57,089 nt of DNA, taken from positions 1 to 57,089 of the forward strand of contig CAKKRP010000015.1 of assembly GCA_919902765.1 (NCBI GenBank), read 5' to 3'. The notes under the pieces were generated by a model, which was not told where the DNA came from, searched no databases, and saw only the letters and a program-made list of their open reading frames with translations. Positions 36,901-45,750 of this stretch are shown here, piece after piece. Each line of letters begins with the position of its first letter. Positions within the stretch are counted from its first letter, which is position 1. Origin of the DNA: Gammaproteobacteria bacterium. GTDB taxonomy: Bacteria > Pseudomonadota > Gammaproteobacteria > S012-40. The position numbers were made by a program, and so were the translations under genes.

Positions 36901-37530
36901 ATGAAAGTCGAAATCTGGTCAGATCTCATCTGCCCTTGGTGTTATATTGGAAAGCGCCGTTTTGAATCGGCGTTGGCGCAATTTGATGGCAAGAACGATG
37001 TTAAGATCGTCTGGCGCAGTTTTGAGTTAGACCCAGATGCAGACACGCAATTGAGTGAAACGCTGGTGCAATTGTTGGCCCGCAAATACGGCGTCGATGC
37101 GGCGCAAGCGGCGGCGATGAATGCGCAAGTCTCTATGCTTGCGGCCCAGGAAGGCTTGGTATACCGATTGGAAAATGCACGCCCAGGTAACACGTTAGAT
37201 GCACATCGCTTGACCCATTTTGCGCACACACAAGGTTGCGATGCACCAATGATGGAGCGCTTGATGCGCGGCTATTTTTCGGAATCACTTGCTATCGGTG
37301 AGCGTGATGCGCTGATAAAAATCGCGGACGAAATCGGTATGGACATGCATGACGTTCGCGCCATGTTTGACAGCGACGCATTTGTTGCCGAGGTGCGTGC
37401 CGATGAGCGCCGCGCCGCGCAATTGAACATACGCGGCGTGCCGTATTTTTTGATAGATGAAAAAATCGGTATTTCCGGCGCGCAATCCGTCGCGACGTTT
37501 GCTGGGGCGTTAGAGCGTGCTAAAAAGTGA
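36901..37530 (+). CDS. DsbA-family oxidoreductase, FrnE-like
   Basis: A 209-residue thioredoxin-fold protein with active site CPWC (residues 14-17, DLICPWCYIGKRRFE) and the cis-Pro segment IRGVPYFLID. There is no signal peptide, so it is cytoplasmic; this is the FrnE/YwbO branch of the DsbA superfamily, sometimes linked with oxidative or metal stress. The 3' end overlaps that of the convergent oxidase gene by 11 bases. Confidence 0.93.
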   Translation: MKVEIWSDLICPWCYIGKRRFESALAQFDGKNDVKIVWRSFELDPDADTQLSETLVQLLARKYGVDAAQAAAMNAQVSMLAAQEGLVYRLENARPGNTLDAHRLTHFAHTQGCDAPMMERLMRGYFSESLAIGERDALIKIADEIGMDMHDVRAMFDSDAFVAEVRADERRAAQLNIRGVPYFLIDEKIGISGAQSVATFAGALERAKK

Positions 37531-38563
37531 CCTTTCCATAAGCCGTGGCATAGGGTGAGCCATCGCGTAATTTTTTAAATTCAAACTGAGGAAACAGTGT
37601 ACCCGTAGCGGTTGGCGTATTGAAGATAATGTCGTAGCGTTGGCCAGGGCCTACATCGAGTGATGTCATTGTTTCGGGCGTGGGCCATTGGCGGCCATCT
37701 TCGACATAGACGGTGAAGGATTTTGCGTTACCGGCGCTGTCGAGGATGCTAAAGGTGCCGTTGATAGAATGCAGACCAATTAAACGCAATGCAACTTTTG
37801 AGTTGGTCGCCGCCGTTAGTGTTGCAGCAGGAGAGACGGCAGATAGACCTTGTTCGCCGTTGATTAAGAAATATTTCGGATTGTAGTCGGCGAACACGGG
37901 GGAGTTGTCAATTGCAGTGTGATAGGCCGGATCAACTGAGCTCAAAAGATAAGTTTGAATAAAGTTGTACGCGGTCGCCGCGTCGGGGGTGAGTTGATTG
38001 AGAAAATTTCCTGTTGCGTCCTTCGGCCGAACGATCAATGGGCCATACATGCCCATTTCCAAATGTTTCACTGTGTGTACGTGGCAATGATACATATAGG
38101 TACCCGCCATTTCGGGGGTGGGACTCCAAGTGTAAGTATCGGTACCATTTCCATTTGTCACCGCGCGGCTAGTTTCTGGTACACCGTCTTCCGAGGTGGG
38201 CACATCGGCACCGTGCAGATGTATCGTGTGGCCATCATAGGGTGCATTTTCTTGGGGCGTCATCATGTTTACGTTCAGAGTTAAATTGAGAGTGTCTCCT
38301 ATGCCTACTTCTATAAGTGGGCTTGGCAACGTCGGATTAACCGCAGTATTCATCATGGCGGAGCATGGCGCGTAACCCCAAAACGTTACCGGATTTGTTG
38401 TGTTGGTTGAGGCATCGATGAGGTTTTTAGAAAATGCACCTACGCACAACGTTTTATCAATCGTCGTGGCGTTTGCGCCGAGGGATAAACCCAGTGTCAC
38501 GCAAGTCAATGTAGCGGCAGCCACGCGAGCGCGAGATGCGGAGTTAAGAGAATTTCGTGTCAT
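37520..38563 (-). CDS. two-domain multicopper-oxidase-like protein with copper ligands only in domain 1
   Basis: A 347-residue exported cupredoxin protein; Sec signal peptide about 1-32. Domain 1 carries GHTIHLHGAD (His 112, 115, 117) and MYHCHVHTVKHLEMGM (HCH at 159-161, further His at 163 and 167, Met near 170-172), which could provide a type 1 site and half of a trinuclear cluster. The spacing HCH-x5-H-x3-GM is two residues longer than the classic one. Domain 2 (about 190-347) lacks HxH motifs where a trinuclear cluster would need them (LHSINGTFSI, LFPQFEF). It lies 23 bases after the larger oxidase-like gene, probably in one operon. Substrate unknown; copper or manganese oxidation would suit the context. 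Confidence 0.85.
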   Translation of the reverse strand: MTRNSLNSASRARVAAATLTCVTLGLSLGANATTIDKTLCVGAFSKNLIDASTNTTNPVTFWGYAPCSAMMNTAVNPTLPSPLIEVGIGDTLNLTLNVNMMTPQENAPYDGHTIHLHGADVPTSEDGVPETSRAVTNGNGTDTYTWSPTPEMAGTYMYHCHVHTVKHLEMGMYGPLIVRPKDATGNFLNQLTPDAATAYNFIQTYLLSSVDPAYHTAIDNSPVFADYNPKYFLINGEQGLSAVSPAATLTAATNSKVALRLIGLHSINGTFSILDSAGNAKSFTVYVEDGRQWPTPETMTSLDVGPGQRYDIIFNTPTATGTLFPQFEFKKLRDGSPYATAYGKVTF

Positions 38564-38586
38564 AACAGTCTCTCCGATTCGATTTT

Positions 38587-41199
38587 TTACGGATTGATGT
38601 AAATTAAGGTAGCGACGCCATTCAGATACGTGCCGTTGGCGGTTTCCATTTGCGCAGTGTGATTGTGCATCGGGTACTTGCCCAGTTGATTTAACTTAAA
38701 TAACACCTCGACGCTACCCAAGGGCGGAACCTGTAACACGTCTAGCAATTTATATGGCGCAACGCGGCGCACCCCGTTGACGTTAATGACTTCAACGTGG
38801 TTGGCGTGGAAGTGGAAGGTCTGCGGATATTGGCCAGCATTAAGGATACGCACGAGCGCAGTTTCGCTGATACGGCCATCAATCGCTGTTTTTGCTTTAT
38901 CCAACATCGCATCTTCACCGCCCATGCCGTTGATGAGGAAGTAATTCGCTTTGTAGACGCCGGTATCGACAGTCGCTCCGGTTGCCGCAACATCGTTCCA
39001 ACGCGTTTTATCCATGTCGCCGGTGACCCATAGGCGCTGAAAGGTATAACTTGGGCCGCCGGTCCACGCAGTCGCGCCACCGGAGACGGGTGCAACGATT
39101 ATTGCGCCATATAAACCCATTTCGCGGTTGATATTGTTGTTGAGGCTATCGTAATACAAATAAGCGCCTGCATCCGTCGCCGTGAAGGTGTAGGTCTTGC
39201 TGGCGCCGGGCGCGACGGCGGTGATATCCGTGGCGATGCCTTTTACAACAAAGTTATGATCTAGTGTATGGTCGTTTTGTAGGGTGACGTTGACAGTGTC
39301 GCCCTCGGTGACATTGAGCACCGGCCCTGGGAATTTCGGAGTGGTTGCAACATCGGTGTAACTCCATGCCGGGATGGCCGCGCCGCCACCGCCATTGACG
39401 GTGAGCGTGCCGGGTTTGATATATAAAGTGAAGTTGCGCGTGCCTGGGGTCGGCGCGATGGCGACGAAGTCGGTTGCGCTGACATTTGCGCCAGTGATCG
39501 TGACGCTTGCCGTTGCCGGTGTAAAACTGTATCCAGATAGGTTAGGCGTAAGCGTATAGGCGCCATTGCTTAAACCGCTAAACGAATAATCGCCACTCGT
39601 ATCGCTGGTCGTGGTCGTGGCGCCGAGCGTGACGGCGACGCCGCTGACCGCGACACCGCTGCTATTGGCGATCTTGCCGGAAATTGTATACGTGGCTGCC
39701 GACGCAGGCGGTGTACCCGAGAAATTCGTATTGGACACATCGGCGCCATTGACAGTGACCGCGATATTGGTTGGCGCAAAGGTATAGCCGGTCAACGCCG
39801 GTGTGACCGTGTAACTGCCGTTCACCAAGTTGGTAAAGCTATAATTGCCGCTGGCGTCGGCGGTTGTGGATGCCGTTGCAGTACCGCTTAGGCTGACCGT
39901 TGCGCCGCTGACGGCAGTGCCTGTCCCTGAGGTAATTTGCCCGGTGATGGTATATGTCGCCGTTGGTGGCAGCGCGCCGCTGAAGTCGATAGCGCCAACA
40001 TTGGCTGCGGTGATGGCGATGGTTTGCGTGGTCGGTGTGAACGTATATCCGCTTAAGTTAGGCGCTACCGTATAGGTGCCTGCCACTAGTCCGGTGAAGG
40101 TATAGTTGCCTGTATTGTTGCTCATTGCAGTCTTGGTGGCAGCGCCGCTGAGCGCGAGGGTCACGCCGTTGATAGCGGTGCCGTTCGCGTTGGTGACGCG
40201 ACCGGATAAGGTATAGGTGGGGGGCGGTGGGGGCGTACCTACATAATTTATGCCCGCGACATTGGCATTATTGAGCGTTGCGGTGCGGTTGCTGGGCACG
40301 AAGGAATAGCCGGTCAAGCTGGGAGTGACCGTGTAGACACCGTTGTTGAGTCCAGAAATTATGTAATTGCCGTTGGCATCGGTGGTGACGCTACCCGTAC
40401 CGCCGCCGCTCAGTGTCAGCGTGACGCCGTTGATACCGGAACCGCTACTGGTAGCGATATTACCGGCGATGCTATAGGTGGTCGTGGTGGCCACTGGTGC
40501 GGTGGTGAAATTGAGCGCATTCGCTGAGGCGCGCGTGATGTTGACCGCGCGGCTGACCGGGGTGAAGGAGGTGTTTGTTTGCGCGGGGGTGACGGTGTAT
40601 GCGCCGACAGCAAGCCCCGTGAAGGTGTAGCGGCCGCTGGTATTAGTCGTGGTGCTCATCGTTGCAGAACCGCTAAGTGCTATGATGACGCCGCTCACGG
40701 GGGCATTGGTACCATCGACGATAAGCCCGGAAATATTAAATGTGGTTGTCGGCGGTGGCGTGGTGGTACCGGGAGGCGTTGGTGTAGTGGGCATCGAGCC
40801 CACACAATTGATGTTCGCGACAGACGCCCGATTGATGCTCATGGTTCTTTGCAGGACTGCGAATTTGTATTTGTCAGAATGAGTGGCGATGGCATAATCG
40901 CCGTTGGCGAGGCCCTCAAAAATATAATACCCTTTTGCATCTGAGGTGGTGGTGGCCGATGTGGTGCCGCTCAAAACGACGGTCACGCCTTGCAACGGCG
41001 CGCCTGCGTCATCGGTGACAACGCCGGAGATACTATAGCTATTGGTGGCGCTAGCTCCTCGGCCGGTGGTCGGTTCTTGCGGGCAACCCGCCAACATCAA
41101 TGCCGCTAACAAGGTGATTCCGAGTTGGTAAATTTTACCCAACCCGCCATTGGATCTTCGTTGGGAACTATAGATGTAACGCCGCATCATTTTTTGCAT
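38587..41199 (-). CDS. lipoprotein with six tandem beta-sandwich repeats and a C-terminal oxidase-like region
   Basis: About 870 residues from the ATG at 41199; the ORF track begins further upstream at 41283, and the N-terminal 28 residues there are not signal-like. A lipobox LAGC (Cys about 39) predicts lipidation. Six tandem repeats of about 85 residues follow, each with the pattern ISG.V....G.pv.GV.v.LSG / G.Y.F.GL.nG.Y.vtP, the CarboxypepD_reg-like fold, separated by Thr/Pro linkers. The last 300 residues are two cupredoxin domains: the first has lost its copper ligands (YLYYDS in place of HCH), the second keeps HFH (about 796) and HNH (about 845). Probably a surface or outer-membrane-anchored partner of the next gene. 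Confidence 0.82.
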   Translation of the reverse strand: MQKMMRRYIYSSQRRSNGGLGKIYQLGITLLAALMLAGCPQEPTTGRGASATNSYSISGVVTDDAGAPLQGVTVVLSGTTSATTTSDAKGYYIFEGLANGDYAIATHSDKYKFAVLQRTMSINRASVANINCVGSMPTTPTPPGTTTPPPTTTFNISGLIVDGTNAPVSGVIIALSGSATMSTTTNTSGRYTFTGLAVGAYTVTPAQTNTSFTPVSRAVNITRASANALNFTTAPVATTTTYSIAGNIATSSGSGINGVTLTLSGGGTGSVTTDANGNYIISGLNNGVYTVTPSLTGYSFVPSNRTATLNNANVAGINYVGTPPPPPTYTLSGRVTNANGTAINGVTLALSGAATKTAMSNNTGNYTFTGLVAGTYTVAPNLSGYTFTPTTQTIAITAANVGAIDFSGALPPTATYTITGQITSGTGTAVSGATVSLSGTATASTTADASGNYSFTNLVNGSYTVTPALTGYTFAPTNIAVTVNGADVSNTNFSGTPPASAATYTISGKIANSSGVAVSGVAVTLGATTTTSDTSGDYSFSGLSNGAYTLTPNLSGYSFTPATASVTITGANVSATDFVAIAPTPGTRNFTLYIKPGTLTVNGGGGAAIPAWSYTDVATTPKFPGPVLNVTEGDTVNVTLQNDHTLDHNFVVKGIATDITAVAPGASKTYTFTATDAGAYLYYDSLNNNINREMGLYGAIIVAPVSGGATAWTGGPSYTFQRLWVTGDMDKTRWNDVAATGATVDTGVYKANYFLINGMGGEDAMLDKAKTAIDGRISETALVRILNAGQYPQTFHFHANHVEVINVNGVRRVAPYKLLDVLQVPPLGSVEVLFKLNQLGKYPMHNHTAQMETANGTYLNGVATLIYINP

Positions 41200-41725
41200 C
41201 GCCCCGTTCCCCATGTATGGACATAGACAGATTCCCTGCCGTTGCAGTGTAGGGTGAATATGATGTTGCGCGTGGCAACACATGACATTAATTTCACCCT
41301 GCGTAAAATCCGTGAATAACGTTATGATAATTAGACTGTGCTGTCGTGCGTTAGCAACAGACCGTGGTGTTTCGTTCTATGTGATAAAGTAATTAACCGT
41401 CACCATGACGACAGATGCTAGGTGTTTGGGCGACGATAAACAATGCCGAATTATATGTTTTATCATACCCCGAGTCAAACGCTGGGCTATATACCTTGTG
41501 AATAACGCAAATTACATGTTCTTCCCATTCATAGCCTACGCATTCGCTATTTATTTTAAAAATGAACGATCTAATACTTGCGCATGTCCATTAAATTCCA
41601 CTTAATATACGCACGCGTTGTTTTAAGGGGTTAATTCAATTTATTAATGGGCTTCAATGACGGTGAACCGCCAATGTTTACGAGTGCGCGTTGAGCCTTG
41701 TGTAAATACTGTTTACGATGAACAC
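41200..41725. other. intergenic region between the oxidase-like operon and cusS
   Basis: About 525 bases with no gene I can support; the 66-residue plus-strand ORF at 41405-41605 has no family features or Shine-Dalgarno. It must contain the promoter of the minus-strand oxidase-like pair; on that strand a TTGCTA with a TAATTA 18 bases further is the best candidate, but weak. No copper-box palindrome was seen. Confidence 0.6.
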
Positions 41726-43105
41726 TTAGTCTGGCAAGTTAATTCGAAATCTCGTCCCTTCCGTACTGGAACTTACCTCGATCTTCCCGTCATGTAAGTC
41801 AACAATGGATTTCACAATGGCCAGTCCCAATCCAGCGCCGTCATCACTGCGATGCCGTGAGGCGTCAACGCGATAGAATCGATTGAACAATCTGGAAAGG
41901 TGTTCCGGTGGAATGGCCGCACCGGGGTTTTCGACGACGATGGATATCTCGCGCCCCGGTGTTTGATCGAGTATTACTTGAACAGTGTTACCGGCAGGCG
42001 TGTGCCGGATCGCGTTAGATAATAGATTGCTAAGCGCGCGTCGCAGCATTAAACGGTCGGCGCGTACCTTGGCGTCGCCGCGCAAATTTAATGCGACGCC
42101 GCGATCTTCCGCCCACGCCTCGTAATATTCAAAAAGATCCTGCACCTCCCTCGCTAAATCGATTTCGATGGTGTTCAGTGGGTACAGACCGTTGTCCGCC
42201 TTGGCGAGAAACAGCATCTCGCCTATCATCTGCGCCATGCGCTCGTATTCCTCAATGTTGGAGTAAAGAATTTCGCGGTAGTCGCCGACGTTGCGCGATT
42301 GCGAGAGCGCAACCTGAGTTTGGGTTAGCAAATTGGTCACCGGCGTGCGTAATTCGTGGGCGATGTCGGCTGAAAAATTTGCGAGCTGCTGAAAGGATTC
42401 CTCCATGCGCGCCAGCATTTCGTTGAACGAGATGGCGAGATCTGTAAGTTCCCTGGGTACGGTGGCGGGAGACAGGCGTGTGTTTAGTTCGTTTGCGCTT
42501 ATGCGACGGATTTGTGCGACGATGTTGCGCAACGGGATATGCCCCTGGCGCACCGCGACCCACCCCATCAGACCCGTTACGACGATGCCGCTGGCGATCA
42601 TGATCCACAAGGTGCGGCGGAAACTATCGAGAAAGTGCAAGTGATAGTCTATCGCCACGGCAACCGACACGGTGTATGGAAGGTCATCTAGGCCGGCGCT
42701 ATTGCTCATGCGGCGCGTCAGTACGCGGTAGGTGTATTGGGGGTCGCGCCACAGACGCACGACTCCATCGGCCACGCTGTTGTTGAGAGCGGAAAAATCA
42801 AGACTACCGGGACTTGCGAAAAGCGTATGACCATCGTGCCCTTTGATAAAGAGTGCGGCGCTGTGGTGCCCCACCAGAATATCGCTGAATCGCTGTTCCA
42901 ACGCTATAGTATCTTCTGCGCGATGCGGTCGGGTGAGCGCCTGCGATACCGCACGCGCGATGACGTTGAGTTCGGCGGTATCTTCTGCGCTGAAATGGTG
43001 TTCGATGGAACGCTCGATGACCCAGCCGAAGCCGAAAAACACCAGGGCCGCCGCACCGCCGAAGAGCAAGGTCAGACGTAACGCTAGAGAAGGCGGGCGT
43101 CGCAT
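41726..43105 (-). CDS. heavy-metal sensor histidine kinase, CusS-like
   Basis: A 459-residue sensor from ATG 43105 (eight bases after the regulator stop, GAGAG upstream); the ORF-track start at 43240 would run into the regulator gene. Transmembrane helices near 8-30 and about 165-185 enclose a periplasmic sensor domain, then HAMP, dimerisation/His box (SADIAHELRTPVTNL) and ATPase boxes (NLLSNAIRHTP, DDGAGLGLAIVKSI). The layout is that of CusS/CopS/IrlS copper or silver sensors. It faces the copA operon in divergent orientation. Confidence 0.92.
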   Translation of the reverse strand: MRRPPSLALRLTLLFGGAAALVFFGFGWVIERSIEHHFSAEDTAELNVIARAVSQALTRPHRAEDTIALEQRFSDILVGHHSAALFIKGHDGHTLFASPGSLDFSALNNSVADGVVRLWRDPQYTYRVLTRRMSNSAGLDDLPYTVSVAVAIDYHLHFLDSFRRTLWIMIASGIVVTGLMGWVAVRQGHIPLRNIVAQIRRISANELNTRLSPATVPRELTDLAISFNEMLARMEESFQQLANFSADIAHELRTPVTNLLTQTQVALSQSRNVGDYREILYSNIEEYERMAQMIGEMLFLAKADNGLYPLNTIEIDLAREVQDLFEYYEAWAEDRGVALNLRGDAKVRADRLMLRRALSNLLSNAIRHTPAGNTVQVILDQTPGREISIVVENPGAAIPPEHLSRLFNRFYRVDASRHRSDDGAGLGLAIVKSIVDLHDGKIEVSSSTEGTRFRINLPD

Positions 43106-43112
43106 GGGTCTC

Positions 43113-43796
43113 TCAAGCCCCGTCTGGCGCATCAAGCATATAGCCCATACCGCGCACCGTATGGATGAGTTTAGTTGCGAAACCGTCGTCGATTTTCGCG
43201 CGTAGACGGCGAATGGCGACGTCGATGACATTGGTGTCACTGTCGAAGTTCATGTCCCACACTTGCGAGGCGATCAGTGAACGCGGCAATACCTCACCCC
43301 GGCGACGCAACAACAATTCCAGCAGCGCAAATTCCTTGGCGGTGAGTGAGATGCGTTGTCCGCCGCGCGTGACTCGGCGGCGCATTAAGTCCAGTACAAG
43401 ATCCGCTATTTTGAGTGTTGTTTCCGCCGCAGGGGCGGAGCCGCGCCGTAGCAGGGTGCGCACGCGCGCCAATAGCTCGGCAAACGCAAACGGTTTGATC
43501 AGATAATCGTCCGCGCCCAGTTCCAGCCCCTTAACGCGATCGTCCACATGATCGCGTGCGGTTAGAAACAACACCGGCACACTCTTGTTTGCGTCGCGCA
43601 ACGCACGCAAGATACGCCAGCCATCCACGTCCGGCAGCATCACATCGAGTATGATCAAAGCGTAGGGTTCAGTCATCGCAAGCTGTAGGCCGTCCAGTCC
43701 GTTGCGGGTGAGTTCTGCCACAAAACCAGCCTCGGTAAGCCCCTGGCACAAATAGTCGCCGATCTTAGTTTCGTCCTCTACAATCAGTATTTTCAT
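43113..43796 (-). CDS. heavy-metal response regulator, CusR/CopR-like
   Basis: A 227-residue OmpR-type regulator. Receiver: acidic DE pair near the start ([11 protein letters not shown]), phospho-Asp in [14 protein letters not shown], Lys in [11 protein letters not shown]-terminal winged helix: [20 protein letters not shown] and [12 protein letters not shown]. These match the CusR/CopR/IrlR group. It is transcribed away from copA and followed by cusS. A palindrome in the shared upstream region is its likely binding site. Confidence 0.94.
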   Translation of the reverse strand: MKILIVEDETKIGDYLCQGLTEAGFVAELTRNGLDGLQLAMTEPYALIILDVMLPDVDGWRILRALRDANKSVPVLFLTARDHVDDRVKGLELGADDYLIKPFAFAELLARVRTLLRRGSAPAAETTLKIADLVLDLMRRRVTRGGQRISLTAKEFALLELLLRRRGEVLPRSLIASQVWDMNFDSDTNVIDVAIRRLRAKIDDGFATKLIHTVRGMGYMLDAPDGA

Positions 43797-43877
43797 TGGT
43801 TGCCTACGCCGTCTAACTTATGTCTACGCGTGTGTCTGGAGTTTGACCGCAATCCGCTTCCAGCGAGATGACGGTTT

Positions 43878-43895
43878 CATTACGAAATTGTAATG
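43878..43895. promoter_or_regulatory. candidate copper-box operator between cusR and copA
   Basis: CATTACGAAATTGTAATG is a perfect 6-6-6 palindrome (CATTAC / GTAATG). It lies between the divergent cusR and copA genes, centred about 53 bases before the predicted copA transcription start. TTAC-N6-GTAA palindromes are typical of heavy-metal OmpR-type regulators. Confidence 0.72.
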
Positions 43896-43924
43896 TACAT
43901 GTCACGCCAAGGACAGGGGCGTAT

Positions 43925-43933
43925 TGCTATCAT
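43925..43933 (+). promoter_or_regulatory. candidate extended -10 of copA
   Basis: TGCTATCAT is an extended -10. The -35 position is poor, as expected for an activator-dependent promoter with the palindromic box upstream. Confidence 0.5.
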
Positions 43934-43997
43934 GCATGTAAATAAACCGGTGCATGGCCGGTTCGATGTTGGTTCTTCACTTGAGGATAAATTCGGA

Positions 43998-45737
43998 ATG
44001 AGACGAACTCCCCCTGGCACTTGTGTGTTACCCAGTATGGCGCGCCGCCGCTTCATGCAAGGCCTCGCTGCGGGCGGTGTCATGGCCGGTTTGTCGCCTT
44101 GGATCAAACCAAGTTGGGCAGCGCAAGCGGCTGTAACTGCAACGGGTGCCGCACTGGTGTTGAGCGGCACCGAATTCGATCTCATAATCGACGAAACACT
44201 TGTCAATTATACTGGCGCGCCGCATATGGCGACGACCGTCAACGGTTCACTTCCGGCGCCGACCTTGCGCTGGCGCGAAGGCGATACGGTCAGCTTGCGT
44301 GTCACCAACCGATTGCGAGAAATGACCGCGATACATTGGCATGGCATTATTTTGCCGTATCAAATGGATGGCGTACCAGGGATCAGCTATCGCGGTATCG
44401 CGCCTGGAGAGACATTTACGCATCGCTTCACGGTGCGTCAGTCAGGCACTTATTGGTATCATGCCCATACGATGGCCGAACAAACCGGCTTGTATGGCGC
44501 TATCATCATCGATCCCGCGCAGGGGGATGGCACGCGCACAGGCCGCGATTATGTGGTGCAACTCTCGGATTGGACCGACGATGATCCATTGTCGGTGCTT
44601 AAGAAGCTCCACAAACAAAGCGATTATTATAATTTCAGCCAACCGACCGCAGTCGATTTTTTACGCGATGCCGCCACCAACAGCGTGTCCGTCGCCGTAG
44701 CCAAGCGTGAGATGTGGAATCAGATGCGGATGAATCCGACAGACCTGGCGGATATCTCCGGCTACACCTACACCTATTTGATGAACGGCACCACGCCGGC
44801 GGGCAATTGGACGGGGGTGTTTAATCCCGGTGAACGCGTGCGGTTGCGGTTTATTAACGCAGGTTCGGCGAGTTTTTTTGATGTACGCATCCCTGGTTTG
44901 GCGATGACCGTCATTGCGAGCGATGGTCAGGGCGTCGAGCCTGTCACAGTGGACGAATTTCGTATAGGCGCGGGCGAGACCTACGATGTATTGGTCAGCC
45001 CCAAAGACATCGCGTATACGATTTTCGCGCAGTCCATGGATCGCAGCGGTTATGCGCGCGGCACACTCGCACCCCGCGCCGGTTTGTCCGCAGACGTGCC
45101 TGCGGTAGATAAACTCGAATGGTTGACGATGGGCGATATGATGGGGGCTATGACGCATGCTATGGGTGGAATGGATCATGGTGGCCACGCGACAATGACG
45201 CCGGGCAATGCGTCTCCACAAGTGCGCCACGCGAGCAGCGAATTCGGTCCCCGTGTAGACATGCGTGTCGATACGCCGCGCACCAATCTCGACGACCCCG
45301 GCATTGGTTTGCGCAATAACGGTCGTCGTGTGTTGACCTATGCGGATTTACACACGCTAGGCGGCGCGATGGATGCGCGCGACGCGGGGCGCGAGATTGA
45401 ATTACATTTGACCGGCAATATGGAACGTTATGCCTGGTCTATTGATGGCCTGGAATTCGGTAAATCTACCCCTATCCACTTTCGTCATAACGAACGCTTG
45501 CGCGTGATTTTGCACAACGACACAATGATGACACATCCTATGCACTTGCACGGTATGTGGAGCGAGTTATTAGATGCGCAAGGAAAATTTTTAGCGCGCA
45601 AACACACCATCAATGTACAGCCGGCGCAACGGGTCGGTTTTCTGGTCACTGCTGACGCATTGGGCCACTGGGCATGGCATTGTCATTTGCTGTATCACAT
45701 GGCCGCAGGTATGTTTAGGCAAGTGGTCGTCGCGTGA
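43998..45737 (+). CDS. copA: multicopper oxidase CopA, Tat-exported copper resistance protein
   Basis: A periplasmic three-domain oxidase of about 579 residues that oxidises Cu(I). I choose ATG 43998 (GAGG 11 bases upstream), because the ORF-track start at 43893 overlaps the operator palindrome. A Tat signal is seen (ARRRFMQGLAAGG). Copper motifs: AIHWHGI, YWYHAHT, HPMHLHG and the C-terminal HCHLLYHMAAGM with the type 1 ligands. A Met/His-rich insert (GDMMGAMTHAMGGMDHGGH) lies near residue 380, typical of PcoA/CopA. It is the first gene of a copA-copB unit. It is distinct from the P-type ATPase also called CopA. Confidence 0.95.
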   Translation: MRRTPPGTCVLPSMARRRFMQGLAAGGVMAGLSPWIKPSWAAQAAVTATGAALVLSGTEFDLIIDETLVNYTGAPHMATTVNGSLPAPTLRWREGDTVSLRVTNRLREMTAIHWHGIILPYQMDGVPGISYRGIAPGETFTHRFTVRQSGTYWYHAHTMAEQTGLYGAIIIDPAQGDGTRTGRDYVVQLSDWTDDDPLSVLKKLHKQSDYYNFSQPTAVDFLRDAATNSVSVAVAKREMWNQMRMNPTDLADISGYTYTYLMNGTTPAGNWTGVFNPGERVRLRFINAGSASFFDVRIPGLAMTVIASDGQGVEPVTVDEFRIGAGETYDVLVSPKDIAYTIFAQSMDRSGYARGTLAPRAGLSADVPAVDKLEWLTMGDMMGAMTHAMGGMDHGGHATMTPGNASPQVRHASSEFGPRVDMRVDTPRTNLDDPGIGLRNNGRRVLTYADLHTLGGAMDARDAGREIELHLTGNMERYAWSIDGLEFGKSTPIHFRHNERLRVILHNDTMMTHPMHLHGMWSELLDAQGKFLARKHTINVQPAQRVGFLVTADALGHWAWHCHLLYHMAAGMFRQVVVA

Positions 45738-45750
45738 CGCCGGTGGAAAA

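Noticed and set aside
37520-38563. Copper nitrite reductase (NirK)
   Set aside because: Domain 1 motif spacing has some likeness, but HCH (not HCA) and lack of the domain 2 His argue against it.
38900-41100. CRISPR or DNA-level tandem repeat array
   Set aside because: The repetition is at protein level in about 255-base units with considerable divergence; no short direct repeats with spacers.
41405-41605. 66-codon plus-strand ORF between the oxidase-like operon and cusS
   Set aside because: No Shine-Dalgarno, no recognisable motif, odd composition; treated as intergenic.
42091-42426. 111-codon plus-strand ORF opposite cusS
   Set aside because: Shadow frame; the kinase motifs on the other strand explain the sequence.
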